DNA of 64,000 nt from Kosakonia radicincitans DSM 16656 (GTDB lineage: Bacteria > Pseudomonadota > Gammaproteobacteria > Enterobacterales > Enterobacteriaceae), in assembly GCF_000280495.2 (NCBI RefSeq), contig NZ_CP018016.1, positions 5,753,640-5,817,639 of the forward strand, given 5' to 3'. The position numbers were made by a program, and so were the translations under genes. The notes under the pieces were generated by a model. That model saw only the letters and a list, made by a program, of their open reading frames with translations. It ran no database searches and had not been told where the DNA came from. Shown one piece after another: positions 23,300 through 33,008 of this stretch; position 1 is the stretch's first letter, and the number at the start of each line of letters is the position of its first letter.

Positions 23300-24805
23300 T
23301 TACTCCTGATTCACACGATTAAGCTTGCCCACAGCGGCAGCCATCAACACTTCCTGAGTGGCCTGCTCGCGCGTGAATTCACCGCCGAGATGCCCTTCAT
23401 GCATCACCATAATGCGATCGCTCATTCCCAGCACTTCCGGCATTTCAGAGGAGACCAGGATGATGCTCAGCCCGTCTGCCTTGAACTGGTTAATAAGCTG
23501 ATAAATCTCTTTTTTCGCCCCAACATCGACGCCACGCGTCGGTTCGTCGAGGATCAGCACTTTTGGCCGCGTCATCAGACCACGGGCAATCGCCACTTTT
23601 TGCTGATTACCGCCGGAGAGCAAACCAATCGCCTGTTCCATCGATGGCGTTTTCACATTGAACAGACGGATAAAATCATTCACCGCCTGCTGTTCATCTT
23701 TATGCTTCAGCGAACCGCCCGCACGGCTGAAGTAACGCAGTGCCGTCAGCGACATATTCTCTTTCACCGACATGCCGAGCACTAAGCCGTCGCGCTTACG
23801 GTCTTCTGAAATATAGACGATGCCGTTCGCCAGCCCGTCCTGCGGAGAGCGGGTGATCACTTCATGGCCGTCGAGTGTCACATAACCGCTGGTGCGCGGC
23901 AGTGCGCCATACAGCACTTTCATCAGTTCGGTGCGGCCAGCGCCCATCAACCCGGCGACGCCAAGGATCTCGCCTTTGCGCAGGGTGAAACTGACGTTTT
24001 CCACGCCGGGACCACACAGATTATTGACAGTAAGGCGCACTTCGCCCGGCGCTTGATCCAGACGCGGGTATTGGTCTTCCAGCTTGCGGCCAACCATCAT
24101 TTCGATCAGCGTATCTTCGGTGAGCGTCGCCACTTCACGCTCGGCGATAAACTGCCCGTCACGGAAAACCGTCACATCATCGCAAATCTCGAAGATCTCT
24201 TTCAGACGATGGGAGATATAGACAATGCCGCGCCCCTGCGATTTCAACTCGCGGATCACGCGGAACAGCGATTCAGTTTCGGTGTCCGTCAGGGCATCGG
24301 TGGGTTCATCCATAATGATGACCTGTGATTCGTAGCTCATCACTTTGGCGATTTCGACCATTTGCTGATCGCCAATGGAGAGTTCGCCTACAAGCCGATC
24401 GCTCTTAAAGCGCAGATTCAGTTTGGCCAGCAGCTTGTCGGCTTCAGCAAACATCTTTTTCCAGTCGATTTTGCCGAAACGATTGACGAACTCACGTCCG
24501 AGAAAAATGTTCTCAGCAATGGTGAGCTGCGGGATCAGGTTCAATTCCTGGTGGATGATGCCGATACCGGCTTCCTGCGATGATTTTGGGCCGTTAAAGG
24601 TGGTCTCTTTTCCCAGCCACAGCAGCGAACCAGCGTCACGGGTATAGATGCCCGTAAGCACTTTCATCATCGTGGATTTACCGGCACCATTTTCGCCCAC
24701 CAGCGCCATCACACGGCCAGGATAGACATTCAGCGCCGCGCCGGAAAGCGCTTTAACGCCGGGGAATGCTTTATCGATCCCCTTGAGTTGCAGTAACGCG
24801 TCCAT
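23300..24805 (-). CDS. rbsA: ribose ABC transporter ATP-binding protein RbsA
   Basis: RbsA is a duplicated ABC ATPase energising ribose uptake. The first half has a full Walker A (GENGAGKST), signature LSIGDQQ and Walker [11 protein letters not shown]. The second half has a degenerate Walker A (GLMGAGRTE), signature [14 protein letters not shown] and Walker [13 protein letters not shown]. This asymmetry is normal for the family. The ATG at 24805 gives [16 protein letters not shown] and 501 residues, as in E. coli; upstream in-frame ATG sequence lies inside the end of rbsD. rbsD ends 7 bases before it. Confidence 0.97.
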   Translation of the reverse strand: MDALLQLKGIDKAFPGVKALSGAALNVYPGRVMALVGENGAGKSTMMKVLTGIYTRDAGSLLWLGKETTFNGPKSSQEAGIGIIHQELNLIPQLTIAENIFLGREFVNRFGKIDWKKMFAEADKLLAKLNLRFKSDRLVGELSIGDQQMVEIAKVMSYESQVIIMDEPTDALTDTETESLFRVIRELKSQGRGIVYISHRLKEIFEICDDVTVFRDGQFIAEREVATLTEDTLIEMMVGRKLEDQYPRLDQAPGEVRLTVNNLCGPGVENVSFTLRKGEILGVAGLMGAGRTELMKVLYGALPRTSGYVTLDGHEVITRSPQDGLANGIVYISEDRKRDGLVLGMSVKENMSLTALRYFSRAGGSLKHKDEQQAVNDFIRLFNVKTPSMEQAIGLLSGGNQQKVAIARGLMTRPKVLILDEPTRGVDVGAKKEIYQLINQFKADGLSIILVSSEMPEVLGMSDRIMVMHEGHLGGEFTREQATQEVLMAAAVGKLNRVNQE

Positions 24806-24812
24806 GATGGCC

Positions 24813-25232
24813 TCAGAAAGTGACGCCAGCACAGAGAATGATATTCGCAAACGGGGAACACTCCCCGCTGCGAATCACCGCATGACTGTCCGCGGTGTGT
24901 TTTTTAAACTGCTCGTGCGTAACGTACCGCACTTCTATGGTGTTTCCCTGGTGTTGTTGCAGTTGCTCAAGAGACTTAAGCAACGTTTCGTGGAGCTGCG
25001 GATTATGTTCTTTGATTTCCAGCGCCAGGATAGCGGATTCAACCTGCATTTCGGTTGTCACCACATCCAGCACCTGCATAAAGGACGGTACGCCCTGCGT
25101 TAGCGCCATATCGATTCGTTGCGTATTACGCGGCACCGGCAACCCGGCATCACATACCACCAGCGTATCGGTATGACCAAGACGAGAGATAACTGACGAA
25201 ATGTCAGTGTTCAATACACGACCTTTTTTCAT
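24813..25232 (-). CDS. rbsD: D-ribose pyranase
   Basis: RbsD interconverts the pyranose and furanose forms of ribose so that ribokinase receives its substrate. The 139 residues match E. coli, with the conserved N-terminal [22 protein letters not shown] (active-site His20) and C-terminal [12 protein letters not shown]. It is the first gene of the rbs operon and lies directly downstream of two RbsR-type operators. Confidence 0.98.
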   Translation of the reverse strand: MKKGRVLNTDISSVISRLGHTDTLVVCDAGLPVPRNTQRIDMALTQGVPSFMQVLDVVTTEMQVESAILALEIKEHNPQLHETLLKSLEQLQQHQGNTIEVRYVTHEQFKKHTADSHAVIRSGECSPFANIILCAGVTF

Positions 25233-25247
25233 TTTTTATGCTCCACT

Positions 25248-25263
25248 AGCGAAACGTTTCGCT
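25248..25263. promoter_or_regulatory. RbsR operator O1
   Basis: AGCGAAACGTTTCGCT is a perfect 16-bp palindrome with the central CG typical of LacI-family operators, 15 bases upstream of the rbsD ATG. It matches the known rbs operator core (CGAAACGTTTCG). Confidence 0.85.
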
Positions 25264-25404
25264 GAACGCAGTGTAGTACAAAGAATAATCTTATAACTAT
25301 GTCTCAGTTACAGAAGTGTGATCGATATCGAAACGTTTCGCGTCTGAATGTGATGAAAAAAACAGCTTGATTATCTTAAATGAAATTAACAGGCATAAAT
25401 AACA
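25264..25404 (-). promoter_or_regulatory. rbsD promoter region
   Basis: This interval holds the rbs promoter on the minus strand between and around the two operators. Only AT-rich -10 candidates (such as TAAGAT near 25288) are seen, and TGTGATCG near 25317 might be a CRP half-site. No gene is present. Confidence 0.5.
25329..25340. promoter_or_regulatory. second RbsR-type operator O2
   Basis: CGAAACGTTTCG, a perfect 12-bp palindrome identical to the core of the proximal operator, lies 79 bp (centre to centre) farther upstream. The pair could allow repression by DNA looping. Confidence 0.65.
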
Positions 25405-25432
25405 AAAACCCCTCATAATTAGGGGTTTTATA
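25405..25432 (-). terminator. kup terminator
   Basis: AAAACCCCT (25405-25413) and AGGGGTTTT (25421-25429) form a hairpin with a 7-base loop and U-rich flank on the minus strand, directly after the kup stop. Confidence 0.85.
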
Positions 25433-25436
25433 AACG

Positions 25437-27305
25437 CTAAATTTCAACCTGTGTTCCCAGCTCGATAACCCGGTTTGGCGGGATTTCAAACTGGTCCGGC
25501 GCGCGCAACGCGTTGCGCTGTAATACCAGGTAGAGCTTACCGCGCAGCCGCAAATACCATGGTCGTTTACCGAGAATCAACGACTCATGCGACATAAAGA
25601 AGGAGGTTTCCATCATCCGGCAATTGAGCCCCTCCAGACCACAGCGGTGGAACACCTCTTCAACGTTCGGCGTTTCGCGCCAGCCGTAACTTGCCACCAC
25701 GCGCCAGAAAGTTGGCGACAACTGTTCAATTTGCACCCGACGCACATTGTGGACGTAAGGTGCATCTTCAGTACGCAGCGTCAGCAGAATCACGCGTTCA
25801 TGCAACACCTTGTTGTGCTTCAGGTTATGCATCATGGCAAACGGAATGACATTCAGCGCGCGGGACATGTACACCGCCGTACCCGGTACACGAACCGGCG
25901 GCGATTTCTCCAGCGACGCAATCATCGCCTCCAGAGAGTTGCCGTGTTCGTGCATACGGCGCAGCAGGCGGAACCGTTCGCTTTTCCAGGTAGTCATCAC
26001 CAGGAACATCACCATGCCGAGCGTTAACGGCAACCAGCCGCCGGAGACGATTTTATCGAGGTTCGCCGAGAACAGCGGCACATCAATACTCAGGAATAAA
26101 ATCAGAATCAGCCCCACCAGCACTTTATTCCAGTGCCAGTTTTTGCGTGCCACGGTCGTGGAAAGAATTGAGGTCAGCACCATCGTCCCGGTAACGGCAA
26201 TACCGTAAGCCGCCGCCAGATTGCTGGAGTGCTCGAAGCTGACAATCACCAGCACCACCGCAAAATAGAGCAGCCAGTTAATGAAAGGGATATAGATCTG
26301 CCCGGATTCCATCTCCGAGGTATGAATAATACGCATCGGCGCCAGATAACCCAGACGCACGGCCTGGCGAGTCAGGGAGAAGACGCCTGAAATAACCGCC
26401 TGCGACGCAATGACCGTCGCCAGCGTGGCGATAATCAACATCGGGATCAACGCCCACTCCGGTGCCAGCAGGAAGAAGGGGTTCTTAATCGCTTCCGGCG
26501 TTTTCAGCAATAATGCGCCCTGGCCAAAGTAATTCAGCGCCAGCGACGGCAGCACCACAATAAACCACGCCACGCGGATCGGCAGCTTACCGAAGTGTCC
26601 CATATCCGCATACAGCGCCTCGACACCGGTGATCGACAGCACCACGGCGCCAAGCGCAACAAAAGAGACCGTCTTGTACTCAAGGAAGAAATTCACCGCC
26701 CAAAGCGGATTCAGCGCCTGCAACACTTCAGGGTTTTCGATAATACCGCGCGCGCCGAGTACGGCCAGAATCAAAAACCACGCCAGCATGATCGGTGCAA
26801 ACAGTTTCCCCACCAATCCGGTACCGTGCTTCTGAATCATAAACAGCAGGGTTAAAACGATAATCGACAGCGGCACAATCCAGCTATCGAGCGAAGGCGC
26901 GACAATCTCCAGCCCCTCTATCGCCGACATCACCGAGATCGCGGGAGTAATAACCACCTCACCATAGAAGAAGCTACCGCCAATCAATCCCATGATCACC
27001 AGCATCGAAGTCATTCTGGCCGAAGTGTTGCGACCGGCCAGCGACATCAGCGTCAGAATACCGCCTTCACCGGCGTTATCCGCGCGCATGACGAATGTCA
27101 GATACTTAATGGAGACCACAAAAACCAGTAGCCAGAAGATCAGTGACAAAAAGCCGAAGACGGCATCGCGCTCAACACCGAAACCAAACTGACCAGACAA
27201 ACATTCACGAAGTGTATAAAGTGGGCTGGTGCCGATATCACCGTAGACAACCCCAATTGCCGCGAGAGTGACAGCGGGTAACGATTGTTTATTATCAGTG
27301 CTCAT
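25437..27305 (-). CDS. kup: low-affinity potassium transporter Kup
   Basis: Kup (TrkD) is a K+/H+ symporter of the KUP/HAK/KT family that works at low pH and also takes up caesium. The 622 residues equal E. coli. Twelve hydrophobic segments fill residues 10-430, starting with the [17 protein letters not shown] family signature. A soluble C-terminal domain follows. It has its own terminator and is divergent from ravA. Confidence 0.98.
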   Translation of the reverse strand: MSTDNKQSLPAVTLAAIGVVYGDIGTSPLYTLRECLSGQFGFGVERDAVFGFLSLIFWLLVFVVSIKYLTFVMRADNAGEGGILTLMSLAGRNTSARMTSMLVIMGLIGGSFFYGEVVITPAISVMSAIEGLEIVAPSLDSWIVPLSIIVLTLLFMIQKHGTGLVGKLFAPIMLAWFLILAVLGARGIIENPEVLQALNPLWAVNFFLEYKTVSFVALGAVVLSITGVEALYADMGHFGKLPIRVAWFIVVLPSLALNYFGQGALLLKTPEAIKNPFFLLAPEWALIPMLIIATLATVIASQAVISGVFSLTRQAVRLGYLAPMRIIHTSEMESGQIYIPFINWLLYFAVVLVIVSFEHSSNLAAAYGIAVTGTMVLTSILSTTVARKNWHWNKVLVGLILILFLSIDVPLFSANLDKIVSGGWLPLTLGMVMFLVMTTWKSERFRLLRRMHEHGNSLEAMIASLEKSPPVRVPGTAVYMSRALNVIPFAMMHNLKHNKVLHERVILLTLRTEDAPYVHNVRRVQIEQLSPTFWRVVASYGWRETPNVEEVFHRCGLEGLNCRMMETSFFMSHESLILGKRPWYLRLRGKLYLVLQRNALRAPDQFEIPPNRVIELGTQVEI

Positions 27306-27527
27306 AGACTAATCTTTTGTTTGAATGACAAATGTGTGCTTAGTCCCTTGGCCCACAAAAAGCGCACAGTATGCACGATTATTTGCAAAATCGTACCCCT
27401 AAATGCGGCCACATTAATCTGGCGCAATGAAAATAAAGCCGTTCTTCAGTCTATTACAAGCCCTTTCGGAAACGTCTATACTCGCTTTTGCAAGCCGGAT
27501 AACACGGCGAAAGGACGCAAATCTATT
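27306..27527. promoter_or_regulatory. kup-ravA divergent promoter region
   Basis: This 222-base spacer carries the promoters of the divergent kup and ravA genes. AAGGA at 27511-27515 is the probable ravA ribosome binding site. No gene is seen; the open frame running through it is a chance upstream extension of ravA. Confidence 0.55.
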
Positions 27528-29024
27528 ATGGCTCACTCACATTTATTAGCAGAAAGAATTTCCCGCTTAAGCAGCGCGCTGGAAAAAGGACTCTTTGAGC
27601 GTAGCCACGCTATCCGGTTGTGCCTGCTGGCTGCGTTGAGCGGCGAGAGCGTATTTCTTCTTGGCCCGCCAGGCATTGCGAAAAGCCTGATCGCACGTCG
27701 CCTGAAATTCGCCTTTAAACATGCCCGCGCCTTTGAATACCTGATGACGCGCTTCTCCACGCCGGAAGAGGTTTTTGGTCCGCTCTCCATTCAGGCGTTA
27801 AAAGATGAAGGGCGCTATGAGCGCTTAACTGACGGTTATCTTCCGGAAGCAGAAATCGTGTTTCTGGATGAGATCTGGAAAGCCGGCCCGGCGATCCTCA
27901 ACACCCTGCTCACCGCCATTAACGAACGTCGCTTCCGTAACGGCGCGAGCGAAGAGAAGATCCCGATGCGTTTGCTGGTGGCCGCCTCGAACGAACTGCC
28001 GGAAGCCGACAGCAGCCTCGAAGCGCTGTATGATCGCATGTTAATCCGCCTGTGGCTCGATAAAGTGCAGGAGAAGGGGAATTTCCGCTCCATGCTGGTC
28101 AGCCAGCAGGACGAAAACGAAAACCCGGTACCCGCCGAACTGCAAATCACCGACGAGGAATATCAGCGTTGGCAACAGGATATTGGGCTGGTCAAACTGC
28201 CCGATCCGGTATTTGAGCTGATCTATACGCTACGCCAGCAGCTCGATGCCTTACCGAATGCGCCGTATGTTTCCGATCGCCGCTGGAAAAAAGCTATCCG
28301 CTTATTACAGTCCAGCGCCTTTTTCAGCGGGCGCGATGCGGTTGCCCCCATTGATTTGATCCTGCTGAAAGATTGTCTGTGGCACGATGCCGAAAGCCTG
28401 CGTTTGTTGCAGCAGCAACTGGATATTTTGATGACCGGGCACGCATGGCAGCAACAATCGATGCTGACACAGCTCACCAGTATCAATCAGCGTCATATGC
28501 AGCTTCAGCAGCAACAAAGCGACAAAACCGCGCTGAAAGTCAGCCGCCAGGGCGGTATGTTCAGCCGCCGTCCGCACTATGATTTACCCGAAGGTCTGAA
28601 CGAACCGCTGTTAACGCTACTGTTACAGCAGCCGCTAAAATTGCACGATTTACAGGTAATTCACGTCACTATTGAGCGCAATGCGCTGGAGCAGTGGCTG
28701 GCGAAAGGCGGTGAAATCCGCGGCAAGCTTAACGGTATCGGTTTTGCGCAACCTTTAAATCTTGAAGTTGATACCTCGCTTCATCTGGTGATCCGCGATG
28801 TCAGTTTGCAGGGATCGCGTCTTGCGCTGCCTGGCGCCACTACCGAAAACGTCCCGGAAGAGATAGCCCAACAACTGGAAGCGCTGGATAACACCTGGCA
28901 CCAGCAGCACACCCGTTTTAGCGAGCAGCAAAAATGCCTGTTCGTCTCTGGCGACTGGTTGGGTCGCATTGAAGCCAGTCTGCAGGACGTCCGCGCACAG
29001 ATCCAACAGGCGCGTCAATGCTAA
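27528..29024 (+). CDS. ravA: MoxR-family AAA+ ATPase RavA
   Basis: RavA is a hexameric MoxR ATPase that binds the inducible lysine decarboxylase LdcI (CadA) and, with ViaA, modulates respiratory complexes. The start [14 protein letters not shown] gives 498 residues as in E. coli. Walker A is GPPGIAKS near residue 45 and Walker B is [10 protein letters not shown] near residue 108; sensor 1 is in [13 protein letters not shown]. The C-terminal half contains the triple-helical and LARA domains. viaA overlaps its end by 7 bases. Confidence 0.96.
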   Translation: MAHSHLLAERISRLSSALEKGLFERSHAIRLCLLAALSGESVFLLGPPGIAKSLIARRLKFAFKHARAFEYLMTRFSTPEEVFGPLSIQALKDEGRYERLTDGYLPEAEIVFLDEIWKAGPAILNTLLTAINERRFRNGASEEKIPMRLLVAASNELPEADSSLEALYDRMLIRLWLDKVQEKGNFRSMLVSQQDENENPVPAELQITDEEYQRWQQDIGLVKLPDPVFELIYTLRQQLDALPNAPYVSDRRWKKAIRLLQSSAFFSGRDAVAPIDLILLKDCLWHDAESLRLLQQQLDILMTGHAWQQQSMLTQLTSINQRHMQLQQQQSDKTALKVSRQGGMFSRRPHYDLPEGLNEPLLTLLLQQPLKLHDLQVIHVTIERNALEQWLAKGGEIRGKLNGIGFAQPLNLEVDTSLHLVIRDVSLQGSRLALPGATTENVPEEIAQQLEALDNTWHQQHTRFSEQQKCLFVSGDWLGRIEASLQDVRAQIQQARQC

Positions 29025-30469
29025 CGCTGGAAACACTGAATGTGATGCTTACCATCAGCGAAGAGACGCTGGTAGAAGAGCTTATCGTTCTGCTGCTGGC
29101 TTCTCCGCAACTGGCGCTGTTTTTTGAAAAATTCCCGCGCTTAAAACATGCGATCACGGAAGATATTCCCCGCTGGCGCGAAGCGCTAAAAAAGCATCTG
29201 AAAGAGACCGCTGTGCCGCCGGAACTGGCGGAAGAAGTGCTGAGTTACCAGCAAAGCCAGCTACTCTCAACATCGCAATTTATCGTCCAGTTACCGCAGA
29301 TCCTGGCATTACTGGAAAAGTTGCATTCGCCTTTTGCCGCCCAGGCACGGCAAATGGTAACGGATAACCCGCAGTTCACACCCGCTTTGCATACCCTCTT
29401 TTTGCAGCGCTGGCGTCTGAGCCTTGTCGTGCAAACCACCACCTTTAATCAGCAATTGCTGGAAGAGGAACGCGAGCAGTTGTTGAGTGAGGTGCAGGAG
29501 CGCATGACGCTGAGCGGGCAGTTGGAGCCGGTACTGGTCGAAAATGAGAACGCCGCCGGACGCTTGTGGGATATGAGCGCCGGTCAGCTTAAACGCGGCG
29601 ACTACCAGTTGATCATCAAATATGGCGATTTTCTGAAAGAGCAGCCGGAGCTTCAGCAACTGGCGGAGCAGCTTGGCCGCTCGCGGGAGGCGAAATCAGT
29701 GCCGCGTAAAGATGCACCGATGGAAACGTTCCGCATGCTGGTGCGTGAACCGGCAACCGTACCGGAACAGGTCGATGGTTTGCATCAGAGCGATGATATT
29801 TTGCGCCTGTTGCCGCCGGAGCTGGCAACGCTCGGCATTACAGAACTGGAATATGAGTTTTACCGGCGGCTGGTGGAAAAGCAGCTGCTCACCTACCGTC
29901 TGCACGGCGATGCCTGGCGGGAAAAAGTTACCGAACGCCCGGTGATCCATCAGGATTTTGATGAGCAACCGCGCGGGCCGTTTATCGTCTGCGTTGATAC
30001 TTCCGGTTCAATGGGCGGGTTTAATGAGCAGTGCGCGAAAGCATTCTGCCTGGCGCTGATGCGCGTGGCGCTGGCGGACAAACGGCGCTGCTTTATTATG
30101 CTGTTTTCCAGCGAAGTTGTGCGTTATGAACTGACCAGCGCGCAAGGGCTTGAGCAGGCGATCCGCTTTCTGAGCCAGCGCTTTCGTGGCGGAACCGATC
30201 TGGCAAGCTGTTTTCGGGCGATCATTGAACGGATGCAGGGCGGCGAATGGTTTGATGCCGACGCCGTGGTGATCTCGGATTTTATCGCCCAGCGCCTGCC
30301 GGACGATATCATTAGCAAAGTGAAAGAGTTGCAGAACGTTCACCAGCACCGCTTCCACGCGGTGGCTATGTCGGTACATGGTAAGCCCGGCATCATGCGT
30401 ATTTTCGATCACATCTGGCGTTTTGATACCGGGATGCGCAGCCGTCTGCTGCGACGCTGGCGGCGTTAG
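29018..30469 (+). CDS. viaA: VWA-domain protein ViaA, RavA partner
   Basis: ViaA stimulates RavA ATPase activity and has a C-terminal von Willebrand factor A domain. The metal site (MIDAS) is visible as VDTSGSMGG near residue 330, with the later threonine in GGTDLAS and VISDF. The N-terminal two thirds are alpha-helical. The 483 residues match E. coli. Its ATG lies within the end of ravA, indicating translational coupling. The stop overlaps the converging asnA stop by 4 bases. Confidence 0.97.
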   Translation: MLTLETLNVMLTISEETLVEELIVLLLASPQLALFFEKFPRLKHAITEDIPRWREALKKHLKETAVPPELAEEVLSYQQSQLLSTSQFIVQLPQILALLEKLHSPFAAQARQMVTDNPQFTPALHTLFLQRWRLSLVVQTTTFNQQLLEEEREQLLSEVQERMTLSGQLEPVLVENENAAGRLWDMSAGQLKRGDYQLIIKYGDFLKEQPELQQLAEQLGRSREAKSVPRKDAPMETFRMLVREPATVPEQVDGLHQSDDILRLLPPELATLGITELEYEFYRRLVEKQLLTYRLHGDAWREKVTERPVIHQDFDEQPRGPFIVCVDTSGSMGGFNEQCAKAFCLALMRVALADKRRCFIMLFSSEVVRYELTSAQGLEQAIRFLSQRFRGGTDLASCFRAIIERMQGGEWFDADAVVISDFIAQRLPDDIISKVKELQNVHQHRFHAVAMSVHGKPGIMRIFDHIWRFDTGMRSRLLRRWRR

Positions 30470-31458
30470 AGCAGGCCGGAAACCTGCCCGCGAACCATTG
30501 CGGGCCACACACCGCACTGTACCTGGCCGATATGCGACAGTTGCAGCAGCAGCATCGTCAGACGCGACTGACCAATACCGCCGCCGATGGTTTGCGGCAT
30601 CTCACCGCGCAGAAGCGCCTGGTGCCACTCCAGTTGCAACCGATCTTCGTCACCGGTGATCCGCAACTGACGTTTCAATGCCTCCGCATCTACGCGGATC
30701 CCCATCGAAGAGAGTTCCAGCGCATCTTCCAGCACCGGGTTCCACACCAGAATATCGCCGTTCAGGCCGCTAAAACCGGCCTCAGCAGGCGTGCTCCAGT
30801 CATAATAATCCGGAGCGCGCACATCGTGGCGCTTGCCATCGCTGAGTTTGCCGCCAATCCCCATCAGGAACACAGCGCCCAGTTCTTTCGCAATCGCTTT
30901 TTCCCGCCCTTTAGCATCCAGTTCCGGGAAGCGGCTGAGCAGCGTTTCGCTGTGCACAAAATGGATCTGTTCCGGCAGAAACGGTACAAGCCCAAAGGTT
31001 TCGCTGACGGCGGCTTCAGTCGCTTTGATCCCGGCCCAGATCGCTTCAACAGTGGATTTCAGCGTTGTAACATGGCGCTCGCCATCGCCCAGCACCCGCT
31101 CCCAGTCCCACTGATCAACATAAACGGAGTGAATAGCCGAAAGGCGGTCTTCATCCGGACGCAGGGCTTTCATGTGGGTGTACAAGCCTTCCCCGGCGCT
31201 GAAATCATGCTGGCCCAGCGTCTGTCGTTTCCATTTCGCCAGCGAATGCACCACCTCAAAACGGGCATCCGGCAGCGTTTTCACATTAACCTGCACCGCT
31301 TTTTCACATCCTGACAGGTTATCCTGCGTGCCATCACCGACGCGGCTGAGAATCGGCGCCTGAACTTCAATCAGGCCCAATTTCTCTTCCAGTTGGCGGG
31401 AGAAAAAAGATTTCACGAAGGCGATTTGGCGTTGTCTGGCGATGTAAGCGGTTTTCAT
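30466..31458 (-). CDS. asnA: aspartate-ammonia ligase (asparagine synthetase A)
   Basis: AsnA makes asparagine from aspartate, ammonia and ATP, and is unrelated to the glutamine-dependent AsnB. The 330 residues equal E. coli. The fold resembles class II aminoacyl-tRNA synthetases, with [16 protein letters not shown] at the start and the class II motif 3-like [14 protein letters not shown] at the C-terminus. It is transcribed divergently from its activator asnC, as in E. coli. Confidence 0.98.
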   Translation of the reverse strand: MKTAYIARQRQIAFVKSFFSRQLEEKLGLIEVQAPILSRVGDGTQDNLSGCEKAVQVNVKTLPDARFEVVHSLAKWKRQTLGQHDFSAGEGLYTHMKALRPDEDRLSAIHSVYVDQWDWERVLGDGERHVTTLKSTVEAIWAGIKATEAAVSETFGLVPFLPEQIHFVHSETLLSRFPELDAKGREKAIAKELGAVFLMGIGGKLSDGKRHDVRAPDYYDWSTPAEAGFSGLNGDILVWNPVLEDALELSSMGIRVDAEALKRQLRITGDEDRLQLEWHQALLRGEMPQTIGGGIGQSRLTMLLLQLSHIGQVQCGVWPAMVRGQVSGLL

Positions 31459-31608
31459 TATGTTACTCCTGTCTTCTGTTGCTGATAATTAAGCAACAAA
31501 ATGCCGCCTCAACTCAATAATCCATAATTAAAAAGGCCAGTACGGTTTTAAATCGATAAAATAAGCGGGTAAAATAGAAAGAATCTCTATCTTTCATAAG
31601 AAAACCCT
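31459..31608. promoter_or_regulatory. asnA-asnC divergent control region
   Basis: This 150-base spacer holds both promoters and the expected AsnC sites. A TAAAAT -10 candidate for asnC lies near 31571. AsnC activates asnA in the absence of asparagine and represses itself in E. coli. Confidence 0.6.
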
Positions 31609-32067
31609 ATGGAAAATTATCAGATCGATAATCTGGACCGCGGCATCCTCGACGCTTTAATGGCCAATGCGCGCACCGCTTATGCCGAACTGGCCAAACA
31701 ATTTGGCGTCAGCCCCGGTACCATTCATGTGCGTGTAGAAAAGATGAAGCAAGCCGGGATCATCACCGGCGCGCGTATCGATGTCAGCCCGAAGCAACTG
31801 GGTTACGATGTCTGCTGCTTTATTGGCATCATTTTGAAGAGCGCAAAAGATTACCCTTCAGCGCTGGCGAAACTGGAAAGTCTGGAAGAAGTGACCGAAG
31901 CCTATTACACCACCGGCCACTACAGCATCTTTATAAAAGTAATGTGTCGATCCATCGATGCCCTGCAGCAGGTACTTATCAACAAGATCCAAACAATTGA
32001 TGAAATTCAGTCCACGGAAACATTGATCTCCCTGCAAAACCCTATCATGCGTACGATCCGCCCTTAA
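31609..32067 (+). CDS. asnC: Lrp/AsnC-family regulator AsnC
   Basis: AsnC senses asparagine and controls asnA and its own gene. The 152-residue protein has an N-terminal helix-turn-helix (LAKQFGVSPGTIHVRVEKM, about residues 26-44) and a C-terminal RAM ligand domain (residues 70-150). Length matches E. coli. The stop codon is part of the loop of a terminator hairpin, and mioC and oriC lie downstream. Confidence 0.98.
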   Translation: MENYQIDNLDRGILDALMANARTAYAELAKQFGVSPGTIHVRVEKMKQAGIITGARIDVSPKQLGYDVCCFIGIILKSAKDYPSALAKLESLEEVTEAYYTTGHYSIFIKVMCRSIDALQQVLINKIQTIDEIQSTETLISLQNPIMRTIRP

Positions 32068-32079
32068 CAGGGCGTTTTT
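32059..32079 (+). terminator. asnC terminator
   Basis: CGCCCT (32059-32064) and AGGGCG (32069-32074) make a short stem with a TAAC loop that includes the stop codon, followed by TTTTT. It should limit asnC transcription into mioC and oriC. Confidence 0.75.
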
Positions 32080-32099
32080 CTCCTTCCTTAATACCCATA

Positions 32100-32108
32100 T
32101 TGTCCACA
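32100..32108 (+). promoter_or_regulatory. DnaA box at the mioC promoter
   Basis: TTGTCCACA differs from the DnaA consensus TTATCCACA at one base. It lies about 79 bases before the mioC ATG, where E. coli has the DnaA box that represses mioC transcription toward oriC. Confidence 0.6.
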
Positions 32109-32186
32109 GGTAGATCCCAGGCCTTTCACAGCGTACAATACGCCTCACTTTGTCGCCGGATGGCGAATAAACGGAGCGGGGTTTTC

Positions 32187-32636
32187 ATGGCGGATATTAC
32201 TCTTATTAGCGGCAGCACCCTCGGCGGTGCGGAATATGTGGCGGAACACCTGGCTGAAAAGCTGGAAGATGCCGGTTATAGCACCGAGACGCTGCACGGC
32301 CCGCTATTAGAGGATCTTTCTCCGCAGGGCATCTGGCTGGTTATCAGTTCCACCCATGGTGCCGGCGATCTGCCTGAGAACCTGCAGCCGTTTTTAGACG
32401 ATCTACAGGAACAGAAGCCGGATCTCGCGCAGGTGCGCTTTGGCGCGATCGGCATCGGCAGTCGCGAATATGACACCTTCTGCCAGGCAATCGAGAAGAT
32501 TGAGGACGCGTTGAAGGCAAATGGCGCGAAACAGATCGGTGAAACACTGAAGATCAACATTCTTGAACACGATATTCCGGAGGATCCAGCAGAAGAATGG
32601 CTGGGATCCTGGAAAAATTTACTCAAGAACGATTAA
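32187..32636 (+). CDS. mioC: flavodoxin-like protein MioC
   Basis: MioC is an FMN-binding flavodoxin-type protein; in E. coli it has been linked to biotin synthase electron supply. Residues 1-25 carry the FMN phosphate loop SGSTLGGAEYVAEHLAE, and SSTHGAGDLPEN and GIGSREYDTFC are the other flavin-contact loops. The ATG at 32187 has GGAG upstream and gives 149 residues (E. coli 147). Transcription enters oriC from this gene, which is why its promoter matters for initiation. Confidence 0.96.
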   Translation: MADITLISGSTLGGAEYVAEHLAEKLEDAGYSTETLHGPLLEDLSPQGIWLVISSTHGAGDLPENLQPFLDDLQEQKPDLAQVRFGAIGIGSREYDTFCQAIEKIEDALKANGAKQIGETLKINILEHDIPEDPAEEWLGSWKNLLKND

Positions 32637-32652
32637 AGATCGCGCGATCAGT

Positions 32653-32661
32653 TGTGGATAA
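32653..32661 (-). promoter_or_regulatory. oriC DnaA box R4
   Basis: TGTGGATAA on the plus strand, a perfect TTATCCACA on minus, at the mioC-proximal edge of oriC where the high-affinity R4 box is expected. Confidence 0.88.
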
Positions 32662-32726
32662 CTGTGCTTAAAAGGCCTTATTAACCGGTAGTTATCCCAT
32701 GAACAACTCTTGTTTAGTTTTCAGCC

Positions 32727-32735
32727 TGTGTATAA
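32727..32735 (-). promoter_or_regulatory. oriC DnaA box R2
   Basis: TGTGTATAA on plus (TTATACACA on minus), identical to the E. coli R2 box. Confidence 0.85.
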
Positions 32736-32832
32736 ACAGGCATTCTGATCCCAGCTTATACGGTTCAGGATCACCGATCATTCACAGCTAATGATCCTCT
32801 CTAATAAATTGATCTTACAGCGATGATCCGGG

Positions 32833-32841
32833 TTATCCACA
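32833..32841 (+). promoter_or_regulatory. oriC DnaA box R1
   Basis: A perfect TTATCCACA adjoining the unwinding element, in the position and orientation of E. coli R1. Confidence 0.9.
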
Positions 32842-32854
32842 AGACATCGCGATC

Positions 32855-32899
32855 CTAATAAGAGATCACAATAGAACAGATCTCTCTATATAAAAGATC
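32855..32899 (-). other. oriC DNA unwinding element (three 13-mers)
   Basis: Read on the minus strand, the 13-mers are GATCTCTTATTAG (R, 32855-32867), GATCTGTTCTATT (M, 32870-32882) and GATCTTTTATATA (L, 32887-32899). R and M are identical to E. coli as I recall it, while L differs in its last bases. This is where the duplex first opens. Confidence 0.92.
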
Positions 32900-33008
32900 T
32901 TCTTTTTAATACCCGGGATCCGGATCTTTCTCACTGGGCTAAAGTTGAGTAGAATCCACGGCCCGGGCTTCAATCCAATTTCTAACCGCTTAGGCGAGGC
33001 ATACCACC

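Larger units (their letters stand above)
32637..32935. other. oriC: replication origin oriC
   Basis: The spacer between mioC and mnmG is the chromosomal origin, in the E. coli layout. DnaA boxes R4 (32653-32661), R2 (32727-32735) and R1 (32833-32841) are recognisable, and the AT-rich unwinding element with three 13-mers follows at 32855-32899. Fourteen GATC sites lie in about 290 bases, the targets of Dam and SeqA. Sequence outside these elements diverges from E. coli mostly in spacers, for example around R4-R2. Confidence 0.97.

Noticed and set aside
27285..27527. N-terminal extension of ravA by 81 codons
   Set aside because: The extension crosses the kup promoter region and has no family similarity; the ATG at 27528 gives the expected 498 residues.
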